Source: Myxococcota bacterium
GTDB taxonomy: Bacteria > Myxococcota > UBA727 > JAHDBA01
DNA length: 39,857 nt
Reading direction: 5' to 3'
NCBI GenBank assembly: GCA_020630615.1
Contig: JAHDBA010000016.1
Span: forward strand, 22,014-61,870
Part shown: piece by piece, positions 9,233 through 17,674 of the stretch
Position numbering within the stretch: the first letter of the stretch is position 1
Layout: each line of letters begins with the position of its first letter
Made by a program: the position numbers and the translations under genes
The notes under the pieces: model-generated
What the model was told of the DNA's origin: nothing
Seen by the model: the letters and a program-made list of their open reading frames with translations, nothing else
Database searches by the model: none

Positions 9233-9505
9233 TTAAGCTGCAAGCCTTTCGCTGCAAACACCGACTTCCAACTTGCAATCTTCCCCTTCACATTCTTCGA
9301 AAAAACAATAAAAATTTTGGTCGCAAGGGCAATCCATAGAACATGTTTCACCTTCAACCCTCGCGCCACAACTCTCTGAGCAGTCCACCGAGTCGTCAAC
9401 GCCATCTGCGCCGGGCCACGCTGAAAACTCTTGAGAGGCTTGCTCCGAGCGTCCACAGGAAGAAACCATCAAGGTCAGACCAAAGTACAATAATATCGTA
9501 TTCAT
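9233..9505 (-). CDS. Small Cys-rich lipoprotein
   Basis: This is a 90-aa protein with a hydrophobic N-terminus and lipobox LMVSSC (Cys17), then an acidic region with about ten cysteines (for example CSMDCPCDQNFYC). It resembles a compact disulfide-bonded module. There is no clear ribosome binding site. It lies 58 bases downstream of the following lipoprotein gene on the same strand, so the two may be co-transcribed. Function unknown; the small size lowers confidence. Confidence 0.55.
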   Translation of the reverse strand: MNTILLYFGLTLMVSSCGRSEQASQEFSAWPGADGVDDSVDCSESCGARVEGETCSMDCPCDQNFYCFFEECEGEDCKLEVGVCSERLAA

Positions 9506-9563
9506 TACGCAGACATGCCGGGCGTTTTAAACCGATCAATGTGAAATATTATTGTTTTCGTAT

Positions 9564-10778
9564 CTACTCAAGACAATGCATATTATCGTTCACGAATTGC
9601 TCAAAGTTCTTCTCAAATGTTTGCATTTCACGGCATAATTCCGACTTCGGGTCAAGGTCAATGCAAAATACGCGTTCTCCACAGAATGGTTTCGCAAAAG
9701 ACAGTGCTTCTTTCTCAAGGGCGTCGTTCAAACACTGTCTCGCAGCAACACGTTTCGCTTCTGCTAAACCTTTCATGCCATCTTCAAGACCCGCCATAGA
9801 AACTTTTGTCAGTGACCTAGCAAACCTCCCTAAGTCTTGACATTTCGCCCCTTCATAAAATCCCGTTGTCGCACGACACGTAATCAACTTCGCATTCAAA
9901 TCCATATTCGCTTCTGCAATCGTTTTGTTTTTACCTTCACCATTGAAGTAATCCAAATTGACTTGAGTCGCACAATCGATGAAGCCACTCGCGTCATTTT
10001 CGGGTACGAGGACTCCCCACTGCGCCAAAGTCTGTTGCCGAATACCCACAACTTGCGAAGTCAATGACGCGGCCAAATATTTTGACGCTACTTTTTTCTC
10101 CGAGCTTGGGTCACACTGAATTAGTGTATCACGAACATGCTCCCCAAAGTTTGTGGCCAGCCTCGCTTCTTCTGCGTTTGCAGGTGGCGCTTGAAAAACA
10201 GCTTGCGGCATCCGCTCGCATATTTTACCAAGGCTTCCCCGCTCAGGTTGAAGCTCTCGCTTCACACACTCTGCAAATTGAGTGGCACGCTCTCCTGCCA
10301 GTTCACCTTCTGCCATTCTTGCAACCTGGGTGGCCTGAAACGCGGCATAGGTTTTTGGGCTTACACATGTCGCATTTCGAAAAATATCGCTTTCAACATT
10401 GCAACTTCGAACGACCAATGGGATTTCTTGCGCTAGACGTTGCGTATTGAGAGTCCCGTCCGGTGAACGGATTTCTGAGCCTTCCGCACTCATTGCATCA
10501 ATTGTTGCGAGTGAGCATGCGTTCGAACGCTCAACATCCTTCGTGTCGGGGCGAACCCCGAACGATTTTTCATATTGGTGCCCAAGTGTAGCGAGCGTTG
10601 CTTTGATCATACCTTGCTCACTCGCACTAAGATTTGATCGCAATGCCGCCGTCACTTCAGATGTGCTGGCCGCGTTGGGTTTAGGTGTGCTTGAACACGC
10701 CGAGACAAGAACCAGGCTCAGGCAAGCCCAGGGTGCCTGAAGTGCAAAAGCAAATCGATTCGATACCAAGGACTTCAT
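9564..10778 (-). CDS. Hypothetical lipoprotein, alpha-helical
   Basis: This is a 404-aa protein with signal peptide and lipobox LVSAC (Cys28). A clear ribosome binding site (GGGGAG before ATG 10778) supports the start. The mature part is mainly helical in composition, with paired cysteines spread along it (for example CNVESDIF, CDPSSEKK, CEK-type spacings) and no catalytic motif I recognise. It is probably a periplasmic or outer-membrane lipoprotein. It diverges from rimO across 73 bases and is followed by a small Cys-rich lipoprotein gene on the same strand. Confidence 0.75.
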   Translation of the reverse strand: MKSLVSNRFAFALQAPWACLSLVLVSACSSTPKPNAASTSEVTAALRSNLSASEQGMIKATLATLGHQYEKSFGVRPDTKDVERSNACSLATIDAMSAEGSEIRSPDGTLNTQRLAQEIPLVVRSCNVESDIFRNATCVSPKTYAAFQATQVARMAEGELAGERATQFAECVKRELQPERGSLGKICERMPQAVFQAPPANAEEARLATNFGEHVRDTLIQCDPSSEKKVASKYLAASLTSQVVGIRQQTLAQWGVLVPENDASGFIDCATQVNLDYFNGEGKNKTIAEANMDLNAKLITCRATTGFYEGAKCQDLGRFARSLTKVSMAGLEDGMKGLAEAKRVAARQCLNDALEKEALSFAKPFCGERVFCIDLDPKSELCREMQTFEKNFEQFVNDNMHCLE

Positions 10779-10851
10779 AATCTCCCCTAATTAAGTGATA
10801 TCAAGGAAGCTCGCACCTTGTGGACCTGCGTCAAGCGACTAGACTCTCGAT

Positions 10852-12309
10852 ATGGCTAAAGTACACTTTGTAACCCTCGGCTGCCCGAAAAACCGCGTTG
10901 ATGCCGAGCACATGCTTGGGCTCTCTCAAAAAGATGGCCATGAACTCTGCGACGACGTTTCTCAAGCGGACGCGATCGTTGTCAACACCTGCTCGTTTAT
11001 TGACTCGGCGAAAGAAGAGTCCGTGAATACGATCTTGGAAATGGCGAATATTAAAGAAGACACAGGTGCGAAGCTTCTCGTAACCGGATGTCTCGCGCAG
11101 CGCTATGGTGATGCGATCGCAGAATCGATCCCAGAAATTGACGGGCTTCTCGGCACTGCAGATTACAGTCGTCTTCCCGAAATGATTTCCAAGGTCCATG
11201 CTTTAGCGCCAATTGAGAACGCGAAGGGAGGTGAGGCAAAGAAAGCAAAAAACTCTTTACCCATCGTTTCCAGCGGCGGTGATGTTGAGCAGAGCAATTG
11301 GGTGAGCGATGAACTCCAGTTCGTTGCAGGCTGTGATATGCCACGCACCAATACCATGCCGCAATACACAGCCTACCTTAAGATTGCTGAAGGTTGTGAT
11401 AATACGTGTGCCTTCTGCATCATTCCGAAACTGCGCGGCAAGCAACGCAGTCGCCCTATTGCAGACCTGGTTTCTGAAGCCAAAAGACTCGCAAAAGGCG
11501 GAGTTCAGGAGCTCAACCTTATTGCACAAGATCTAACAGGTTATGGGCACGACCTTGAAGGCAAGCCAACTCTTGCGCAGCTTCTTCATGAATTGGGCCG
11601 AGTCGAGGGGCTCAAATGGGTTCGATGCATGTATGCCTACCCACGCTCCTTGTCGAAAGACTTACGCAATGAGCTTGCAACCAACCCACGCGTCTTACCC
11701 TACTTTGATATCCCCACGCAGCACGGTAGCGACCGCATGTTAAGACGAATGCGTCGCGGGCGCGACCAAACCAAGCTTAAAAAGCTCTTAACTTCTCTTC
11801 GTGAAGATGTACCCAATATCGTGCTTCGATCGACAGTCATTGTTGGCTTCCCGGGTGAAAATGAAGAGGATTTCAATCAACTTGAAGACTTTGCAGAGAC
11901 ACTGCGCTTTGAGCGGCTCGGTGTATTCAAATACAGCGACGAAGAAGACACCACAGCCTTCGAACTCGACTCCAAGTGTGAACAAAACGATATTGACGAT
12001 CGATACGACCGCCTCATGCAGCGCCAACAACGTATTCACGAATCGCACCTCGAAGACCTCTTGGGTACCTATCATGAAGCCGTCGTGGAGCGAGAGTCTG
12101 AAGAGTACCCTGGCCTTATGATTGGGCGTCTATGGTCACAAGCCCCAGAAATCGATGGACAAACCTATTTCAGCTCAGAAAACCCACTGGCGATCGGTGA
12201 CTTTGTTACCGTTAAAATCGATCAAGTTCACGCATACGATGTTGTCGGTGAGGTGGTTGAGAACGTAGATGAAAACCAAGTGCTGCCTTTTGGTGTGCGC
12301 GACCGATAA
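10852..12309 (+). CDS. rimO: Ribosomal protein S12 methylthiotransferase RimO
   Basis: RimO adds a methylthio group to the conserved Asp of ribosomal protein S12, using two 4Fe-4S clusters and SAM. The order is an N-terminal MTTase domain with three cysteines (TLGCPKN Cys11, NTCSF Cys47, TGC Cys80), a radical SAM domain with CDNTCAFC (Cys 182, 186 and 189), and a C-terminal TRAM domain. YAYPRS and FDIPTQHGSDRMLRRM are typical of RimO rather than MiaB. At 485 aa it is longer than the E. coli protein (441), mostly from a polar Lys/Ala-rich insert between the first two domains (about residues 115-165). There is no obvious ribosome binding site, but the start matches the family N-terminus. Confidence 0.95.
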   Translation: MAKVHFVTLGCPKNRVDAEHMLGLSQKDGHELCDDVSQADAIVVNTCSFIDSAKEESVNTILEMANIKEDTGAKLLVTGCLAQRYGDAIAESIPEIDGLLGTADYSRLPEMISKVHALAPIENAKGGEAKKAKNSLPIVSSGGDVEQSNWVSDELQFVAGCDMPRTNTMPQYTAYLKIAEGCDNTCAFCIIPKLRGKQRSRPIADLVSEAKRLAKGGVQELNLIAQDLTGYGHDLEGKPTLAQLLHELGRVEGLKWVRCMYAYPRSLSKDLRNELATNPRVLPYFDIPTQHGSDRMLRRMRRGRDQTKLKKLLTSLREDVPNIVLRSTVIVGFPGENEEDFNQLEDFAETLRFERLGVFKYSDEEDTTAFELDSKCEQNDIDDRYDRLMQRQQRIHESHLEDLLGTYHEAVVERESEEYPGLMIGRLWSQAPEIDGQTYFSSENPLAIGDFVTVKIDQVHAYDVVGEVVENVDENQVLPFGVRDR

Positions 12310-12354
12310 GGTTTTTGCCGAGTTGAGCAGTCTGAACGCGAGTGTGTTTTCGTG

Positions 12355-12825
12355 CTAACCTTCGTGCGAACTGCTTTGCACGCTTTTCACTAAAACCAAA
12401 AAATCGCTCTCCCATGAAAGACGCGATGCAGGTCTCCCGGTGGCTACCGCACTAAAAAGTTGCCCATGGGCACTCCTAATTAAGGCCTGTATTTGACAGG
12501 CTTTTTTCTCACTTTCGTCCCTGTACGAAAACGCAAAAAAATGAATCTCACCGAACGATTGAGTTTCACCATACACACTCGGCAACACATTCTTTTCATA
12601 GTCTTCAAACATCGTTTCAAGAATGTACTGATGGCGTGCGGCAACGTCTTCCAGAGAAGCATCCAACTGTTCCGGGTATTCGGCAATCGTAACCGTAACC
12701 TTGTCTTCAAGTGAAGACATTAAGCGCGGGTCTCCAACGCTTGCGTCTTTCTCAAACACGAGAACGGAACGATCCTTCCAATCGTGTGAGAGCATAAAAG
12801 AGAGCGACCCATACTTTCGTTTCAT
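12355..12825 (-). CDS. DcrB/DUF1795-like protein (Eag-chaperone-like)
   Basis: This 156-aa protein follows the DUF1795 layout: an N-terminal strand with LSHDWKDRSVLVF, a middle helix (LEDVAARHQYILETM), a FGEIHFFAFSY strand pair, and a final SDFLVLVKSV helix. DUF1795 includes DcrB and the EagR/EagT chaperones that bind transmembrane segments of type VI secretion effectors. It is the downstream partner of the 482-aa gene on the same strand, across 130 bases, and that product has a hydrophobic region near its C-terminus. An effector-chaperone relation is therefore possible but is inference; no secretion apparatus is in the window. A second member of the family lies at 29967-30422. Confidence 0.6.
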   Translation of the reverse strand: MKRKYGSLSFMLSHDWKDRSVLVFEKDASVGDPRLMSSLEDKVTVTIAEYPEQLDASLEDVAARHQYILETMFEDYEKNVLPSVYGETQSFGEIHFFAFSYRDESEKKACQIQALIRSAHGQLFSAVATGRPASRLSWESDFLVLVKSVQSSSHEG

Positions 12826-12955
12826 GCGAAACTTTAACCTGGATAGAGAACGAATGTACAGCTTACACTTGCTTTTTAAAAAGCTATCAAGTCCCTTGTC
12901 GCTTTTGCCTTCTTGCCGCTTTCACATCGGGTCTTGGCATTACACAGCATGCGGC

Positions 12956-14404
12956 TTAAACGTCGCGATTCAAGGTAATGCCTGACGCCTGGTAAAACCG
13001 AGATTCGCTCATCTGAGTTTTGCGATACGCATGCTCGACCAAGTTTACGGTAGCCCCAAAAAGACTGACGCCACCATATGCTGCGGCCAGAGTAATATTC
13101 GTCGCAAACGTTCCTACCAAAGTCGTATTGCTCACCCAATTCACAGCATCACGCATGGCTGCGACCAATCCTTCGCGAGAAACATTGCCCACGATTGCTC
13201 CTGCACCTTTCGCAACATTTTTCACATTGTAGAGGCCTTCCATATCTATGAAGGTTTCGTCGAAGATCTCCTCAACAGTCCCCCCCACAACGGTATCATA
13301 GGAGGGTTCCAGAGAATGAAAGCCTTTGAAGTTTCCGTGCTTATCGAAAAAGGGCTGGGCACCTTCATTGTGAACTCTGTGAAGCGCAAGCTCTTGCATA
13401 CCTTCTTCGGAACGTTCTGTGAGTTTATCGACAAAGGGTTTTACTTTCGAGCCAACATAACCAATCGTCGCCTCATGAACGCTATTGCGAATGTCCCGGA
13501 ACGCGATGACTTCGGCGCCGCTTTTCACTTCACCACCATTGTAAACCATTGCAGTAGACCCGGGTTTGATATTCTCAGAAATCTTGCCGTGCGCGTTGGG
13601 GACCACAAAAAGGTCACCTTCTCGACTGAGGATGTAGATACGATCCTGCCCCATTCCTTTAAAATAGGTTTCGTACGATGCAATGGAACTTTCTAACATT
13701 TGACGGTCGCTTGCTTCCGCGGGTAAACCCAGTTTTTCACGGGAATGAATCTCCAATCGGAATCCTTTCTCGAATTCAATTCCAGCAATTGTAACTTTGC
13801 GAAGTGCACACAAGTCTCCAGCACCAGAGAGCATAAAAGATTCAAGCGCATTCAAGCTTGGCTCAAGCGCTGCCCAAATTCGTTTTTGAGTGATGCGTCC
13901 CTTTTGAACAAGGGCTCGAGTGTCTTGACGTTCAAGTAATACTTTACCCAAGGTTCCATCGGCAAAGCTTGCTCGGAGATCTTCGATCTGACTCAGATTG
14001 ATCGAGGAGTCCACGCTATTGGCTAGACTGACAAGAAGCTTTGCGTGCTCACGCATCGTTGAATCAACAATCGCGCCCGGACGCACCGAAGATGCAAAGG
14101 CTTCTCGCGCAAGGCTTGGTTGGCGGATATGACCATCAAAGGCCTTGTTTTCAACCCGTGCTTGGAGATTGGCTCGAAGTGCAAGAGGAAGGCGCTCAAA
14201 ACGGTCATCCTCACGAACACGTGTTGCTTCAACCGAAGAAAGTTCTCGCTCGGATACAATGCCGTCACCTATCGCAGTATCGATCGCAACGTGGTTGTCG
14301 ATGAGTTCGGCTTCACTCATGATCCGACTGGGTAACTCATTCACTTTGATGTATGGGACGTTGATATGATGGGTCACATGGGCCTCGCTGAAAACAGGTT
14401 GCAT
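12956..14404 (-). CDS. Hypothetical protein with C-terminal hydrophobic region, possible secreted effector
   Basis: I do not recognise a family for this 482-aa protein. The first ~400 residues are soluble and mixed alpha/beta, with a segment in the middle (IYILSREGDLFVVPN) that looks like a beta-rich module. Residues about 405-465 are Gly/Ala-rich and hydrophobic (from VAKGAGAIVGNV through TLVGTFATNITLAAAYGG), compatible with one or two membrane helices. There is no signal peptide, so it is not an ordinary exported protein. It sits upstream of the DUF1795-like gene on the same strand and diverges from the LysM/DUF937 pair. The ribosome binding site at 14404 is poor (GGAAG directly next to ATG), and a later start at 14320 is possible. 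An effector role is only suggested by context. Confidence 0.6.
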   Translation of the reverse strand: MQPVFSEAHVTHHINVPYIKVNELPSRIMSEAELIDNHVAIDTAIGDGIVSERELSSVEATRVREDDRFERLPLALRANLQARVENKAFDGHIRQPSLAREAFASSVRPGAIVDSTMREHAKLLVSLANSVDSSINLSQIEDLRASFADGTLGKVLLERQDTRALVQKGRITQKRIWAALEPSLNALESFMLSGAGDLCALRKVTIAGIEFEKGFRLEIHSREKLGLPAEASDRQMLESSIASYETYFKGMGQDRIYILSREGDLFVVPNAHGKISENIKPGSTAMVYNGGEVKSGAEVIAFRDIRNSVHEATIGYVGSKVKPFVDKLTERSEEGMQELALHRVHNEGAQPFFDKHGNFKGFHSLEPSYDTVVGGTVEEIFDETFIDMEGLYNVKNVAKGAGAIVGNVSREGLVAAMRDAVNWVSNTTLVGTFATNITLAAAYGGVSLFGATVNLVEHAYRKTQMSESRFYQASGITLNRDV

Positions 14405-14570
14405 CTTCCATATCCGCGAGCCCCGTATTTTGGCGTGACTTCAGCAAGTTTCCGAAAAAAGTTTCCACAGATCTTTTCTCCTACTTTTTAGCACCTTAGT
14501 CTCATTGTTTTACCATGTTACGATTTGGGAAATTCTCATAATTCCTTTAGGCTACCTCTTTGGAGGTCTT

Positions 14571-14963
14571 ATGACAGAGCAAAACATTGAAACTATCGTG
14601 AAATTGTGGACTGAAAAACCAGCTGTAGCCGCAACGCAATACCCGGATGGTCTTACCTACTCGATATCAAAGGGTGATACATTAGCAACTCTTGCAAAGA
14701 AATTTGGCCTGGAATGGAAAGAGATTGCGAGTGCAACAATGGGAACATCCGAGCCCAACGAAATTAACAGTTGGCTTTCTTCAAACGGTGGAACAAAAGT
14801 TGGAAAATACTGGGCCTTTGCCGAAGGACAACACATAACCATCCCGCTTCCGCCGGGTGCAAAGGCAGCGGCAGAAACCTTGGCACTCAACAATTCAAAG
14901 GACTACGGCGAGGGGTCGTCGAGTGCAGAAGACTTTAGCGAAGGGATGTCCTACGAGGCATAA
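14571..14963 (+). CDS. LysM domain protein
   Basis: GGAGG six bases before ATG 14571 sets the start, giving 130 aa; the frame is open further upstream but without such a site. Residues about 27-75 form a LysM-type module beginning YSISKGDTLATLAKKFGLEW, followed by a basic/Pro segment (ITIPLPPGAK) and an acidic Ser-rich tail. There is no signal peptide. LysM modules bind peptidoglycan or serve as tail/baseplate adaptors in phage-like and contractile injection particles; a cytoplasmic start fits either a particle component or a protein exported by a non-Sec route. It is followed by the DUF937 gene after 70 bases and diverges from the 482-aa gene. Confidence 0.75.
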   Translation: MTEQNIETIVKLWTEKPAVAATQYPDGLTYSISKGDTLATLAKKFGLEWKEIASATMGTSEPNEINSWLSSNGGTKVGKYWAFAEGQHITIPLPPGAKAAAETLALNNSKDYGEGSSSAEDFSEGMSYEA

Positions 14964-15033
14964 CGCAAGTATAGAAGTGCACCAGAAATGTAGTTAAGGT
15001 GCGAAAGATTTAACGTATTTAAGAGGAAAACAT

Positions 15034-15735
15034 ATGTCAGCAATATTAGGCGAAATCGCAAAACAACTCGGCCCATCCATTTTAGAGAACTTGAGCTCGC
15101 AACTTGGCGCAGAACAAGGACAAGTTCAAAATGCTGTTGGTGCGGCACTACCAATGATCTTGGGGGGCCTAACTCGCAATGCACAACAACCTGGTGGTGC
15201 TGAATCACTATTCGGGGCACTGCAAAAAGATCATATGGGTGAAGTCAATGAAGGGCCTTTGGGTGGTGTATTGTCATCGCTCTTGGGTGGGAACTCTGGC
15301 GCTTCGAATGGTGTTGAGTCTCTCATGGGTGCTGCGCTTCAAATGTTGGGTGGCACACAGCCCAGTCAAACGAGCTCTGCTCTCAACGGTGCCGGGATTT
15401 TGGGACACATCTTTGGCTCCCAGCAAAGCCGCGTACAAGAACAAGTTGCCAATGCCTCAGGCTTGAATGTGGTAACCATTGCCAAACTCTTACCCGTCCT
15501 TGCCCCTGTGGTGATGAGGGTGTTGGGGCAACAAACGCAACGTCAAAATCTCAATGCAAGCTCTTTAGCAGGGTTCCTTCAACACGAAGAGACCCAGGTA
15601 CAACCCAATGTGCCAAGCACTTCAGGCTTGGCCTCTCTTCTTGACCAAGATGGCGACGGATCAATCTCCGATGAACTCATGGGAATCGGCTCACAGCTTC
15701 TTTCCAGTGGAGCTCTAAGTTCTCTCTTCAAGTAA
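15034..15735 (+). CDS. DUF937 family protein (YidB-like)
   Basis: This 233-aa protein opens with a DUF937 pattern: SAILGEIAKQLGPSILENLS, then GAALPMILGGLTRNA, with the Gly/Leu/Gln/Ser-rich composition and repeated GGLL-type turns of the family. Near the C-terminus DQDGDGSISDELMG matches an EF-hand-like calcium loop. There is no signal peptide. Function of the family is unknown. A ribosome binding site (AGAGGA) precedes the ATG. It is probably co-transcribed with the LysM gene and is followed by a hairpin terminator candidate. Confidence 0.8.
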   Translation: MSAILGEIAKQLGPSILENLSSQLGAEQGQVQNAVGAALPMILGGLTRNAQQPGGAESLFGALQKDHMGEVNEGPLGGVLSSLLGGNSGASNGVESLMGAALQMLGGTQPSQTSSALNGAGILGHIFGSQQSRVQEQVANASGLNVVTIAKLLPVLAPVVMRVLGQQTQRQNLNASSLAGFLQHEETQVQPNVPSTSGLASLLDQDGDGSISDELMGIGSQLLSSGALSSLFK

Positions 15736-15789
15736 AAAGAGATTTTCGTGCTGAGAATTCTTTTCGGCGTCCGTTGAGAAAAGCCGTTG

Positions 15790-15826
15790 GCGCACTTCAA
15801 ATTGTTATGCGGTGCGCTTTCTTTTT
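15790..15826 (+). terminator. Probable terminator after DUF937 gene
   Basis: gcgcac (15790-15795) and gtgcgc (15812-15817) can pair across a 16-base loop, and TTTCTTTTT follows. It lies before the ribosome binding site of the M48 gene. The long loop lowers confidence. Confidence 0.5.
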
Positions 15827-15883
15827 GGGTACAAAGTGTTGAATACTAGGATGACTTCGTCCGTCAAAACAAAGGAGGATTCT

Positions 15884-16858
15884 ATGCACAAAAATACTAA
15901 AGCGGGTTTGAGACTACTTTTGGCTACACTGACCTTCTTGGGACTTTTAAGCGCGTGCTCGACCTCACCGACAGGACGACGTCAGTTTATTCTCGTCCCG
16001 GATACACAAATGGATGCAATGGGTGTCGCGGCCTTTGATCAGCTTAAAAGTCAGGGTTCGGTGTCGTCCGACCCGAGTGCAAATGCCTACGTACAATGCC
16101 TTGCAGATCACATTACTGCCGAACTCGAAGGCGATTGGCGAAAGGGGTGGGAGGTTCTCGTCTTTGATGATCCGACCCCTAATGCTTTTGCCCTACCCGG
16201 TAAGAAGATTGGTGTTCACACTGGAATGTTTCAAATTGCAGAAAATCAAGATCAACTTGCAGCAGTCATGGGTCATGAAGTGGGCCATGTACTCGCGAAG
16301 CATGGTGCCGAACGCGTATCACAAAGTACACTCTTAGAGGGTGGCTTGGGCGCTGCCGGGTCGCTCTTCGGAGGCGGTCAGAAGGCGCAAATCGCAATGG
16401 GTGCCTTGGGGCTTGGAGCTCAATACGGTGTTCAGCTTCCACACTCTCGGAAGCATGAAAGCGAAGCCGATACAATTGGGTTGGACTTAATGGCAAAAGC
16501 AGGGTTCCGCCCTGAGGAAAGCGTCAAACTCTGGCAAAATATGGGTGCTGCGGGCGGAGGACAACCTCCCGAGTTTATGTCGACACACCCATCGCATTCG
16601 ACTCGAATCAAGGGACTGAATGACGGGATGACTTCAGCGAAGGCTTTATATTCACGCGCCACACAGTCTGGAAAGCGACCGCAATGCAGGGCACCGAGTG
16701 GTGTTCCAAGCACTCCCTCAGCATCAAGTACCAGTCCTTCGAAGTCGCGTAGCTCAAGTCAAAGCTCCAGTGAAAATTCGCAGGAAGCAACGACCGTAAA
16801 GCAGGCTCCAACGTCATCGACAACAACAAAGTCAAAGTCAAAATCGAAGTCGCGTTAG
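15884..16858 (+). CDS. M48 family metalloprotease lipoprotein (LoiP/YggG/BepA-like)
   Basis: The start is ATG 15884, preceded by AAAGGAGG at 15871. The 324-aa product has a signal peptide with lipobox LLSAC (Cys25), then an M48 peptidase domain with the zinc motif HEVGH (131-135) and the downstream glutamate in ESEAD (about residue 190). NAFALPGKKIGVHTGM is the family-typical strand before the active site. Periplasmic M48 lipoproteins degrade misfolded outer-membrane proteins. The last ~80 residues are an unusual low-complexity Ser/Thr/Lys tail, very basic at the end. It converges on a membrane protein gene. Confidence 0.9.
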   Translation: MHKNTKAGLRLLLATLTFLGLLSACSTSPTGRRQFILVPDTQMDAMGVAAFDQLKSQGSVSSDPSANAYVQCLADHITAELEGDWRKGWEVLVFDDPTPNAFALPGKKIGVHTGMFQIAENQDQLAAVMGHEVGHVLAKHGAERVSQSTLLEGGLGAAGSLFGGGQKAQIAMGALGLGAQYGVQLPHSRKHESEADTIGLDLMAKAGFRPEESVKLWQNMGAAGGGQPPEFMSTHPSHSTRIKGLNDGMTSAKALYSRATQSGKRPQCRAPSGVPSTPSASSTSPSKSRSSSQSSSENSQEATTVKQAPTSSTTTKSKSKSKSR

Positions 16859-16932
16859 GAAAGACACCTAGGGTGTTGCCCGCAATGCAACATGTTGGGC
16901 GACACGTTCAGACTTCTCAATGGCATAGAAAA

Positions 16933-17568
16933 CTATGCAAGCTCAAAGTTTGGAACCGGCAAGTCTTCACTCATTTGAGCTTCATGAGTGCCGCCTGAAG
17001 CACTGGTCGTTCCGCGAAGCACATCCATAAAGGCGTTGAATCCAGAGTCTGTGTGAAGGGTATGCCCCAGTCGCAGCCAGCGTCGCCTTTGTCTATGAAT
17101 AAGCCTTCGAACAGACCCTATTTCTGCTTTATCCAAGCCGTAGAAGGTCATCGTTTGGGTCACCCGTTCTTTGTTACGATGCAAATGCAAAAACGCGCGC
17201 AAGCCTGACGCACCCGCGACCCCAAAAAGCAACACACTTGCCAACGCTAAAAGTGGCGTTGGCCCAATGGTCAGTTGGATCAAATGTACAATAAGATAAA
17301 TCGTGGGCAACACCATAAAATGAGAGGTCAGCTCGTTGTCTTGCGCCGCTTCATCCAATACGGCTCTCACCACGACATCCTGCTCCAATTCAGTGAGCTT
17401 TGACAACACGCTTTTAGTGTGTCTTACGAAGACACGACTCAGCAATCTTGAGTGACTTATCGTTGTGTTCTTGGGTAGCGCTGTTAATACAGGACGTTTT
17501 TGGTAACGGGTCTCTGCAAAGGTTCCCAAAAATGCTTTTTGTTCAGGTGGCAATATAACTTTTTTCAT
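16933..17568 (-). CDS. Hypothetical two-TM protein
   Basis: This 211-aa protein is not recognised. Two adjacent hydrophobic segments lie at about residues 83-120 (FMVLPTIYLIVHLIQLTI and LLALASVLLFGVAGASG). A cytoplasmic-type basic N-terminal part precedes them, and a very basic stretch follows (RRLIHRQRRRWLRLGH). The ribosome binding site is weak. The gene lies between convergent M48 and same-strand yicC, with a 106-base gap to yicC. Confidence 0.6.
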   Translation of the reverse strand: MKKVILPPEQKAFLGTFAETRYQKRPVLTALPKNTTISHSRLLSRVFVRHTKSVLSKLTELEQDVVVRAVLDEAAQDNELTSHFMVLPTIYLIVHLIQLTIGPTPLLALASVLLFGVAGASGLRAFLHLHRNKERVTQTMTFYGLDKAEIGSVRRLIHRQRRRWLRLGHTLHTDSGFNAFMDVLRGTTSASGGTHEAQMSEDLPVPNFELA

Positions 17569-17674
17569 TAACTTCAGTGTAACAACCCAGAGAACACCTG
17601 CGATACGTCAACTAACCGAGGGCGAATACACATCAATACATACGTTGATATCTCCAGACTTTAACCTAGAAAGA

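Noticed and set aside
9185..9235. Possible terminator between the convergent genes (ggactgggccccttggtcc)
   Set aside because: The stem depends on several G-T pairs and the following T run is short.
13031..13696. 221-codon open frame on the plus strand
   Set aside because: It is antisense to the 482-aa protein gene, starts inside it, has no ribosome binding site and an Ile/Phe/His-rich composition typical of a shadow frame.
15812..15883. Extended N-terminus of the M48 lipoprotein
   Set aside because: It would overlap the terminator hairpin and bury the signal peptide; AAAGGAGG supports ATG 15884.
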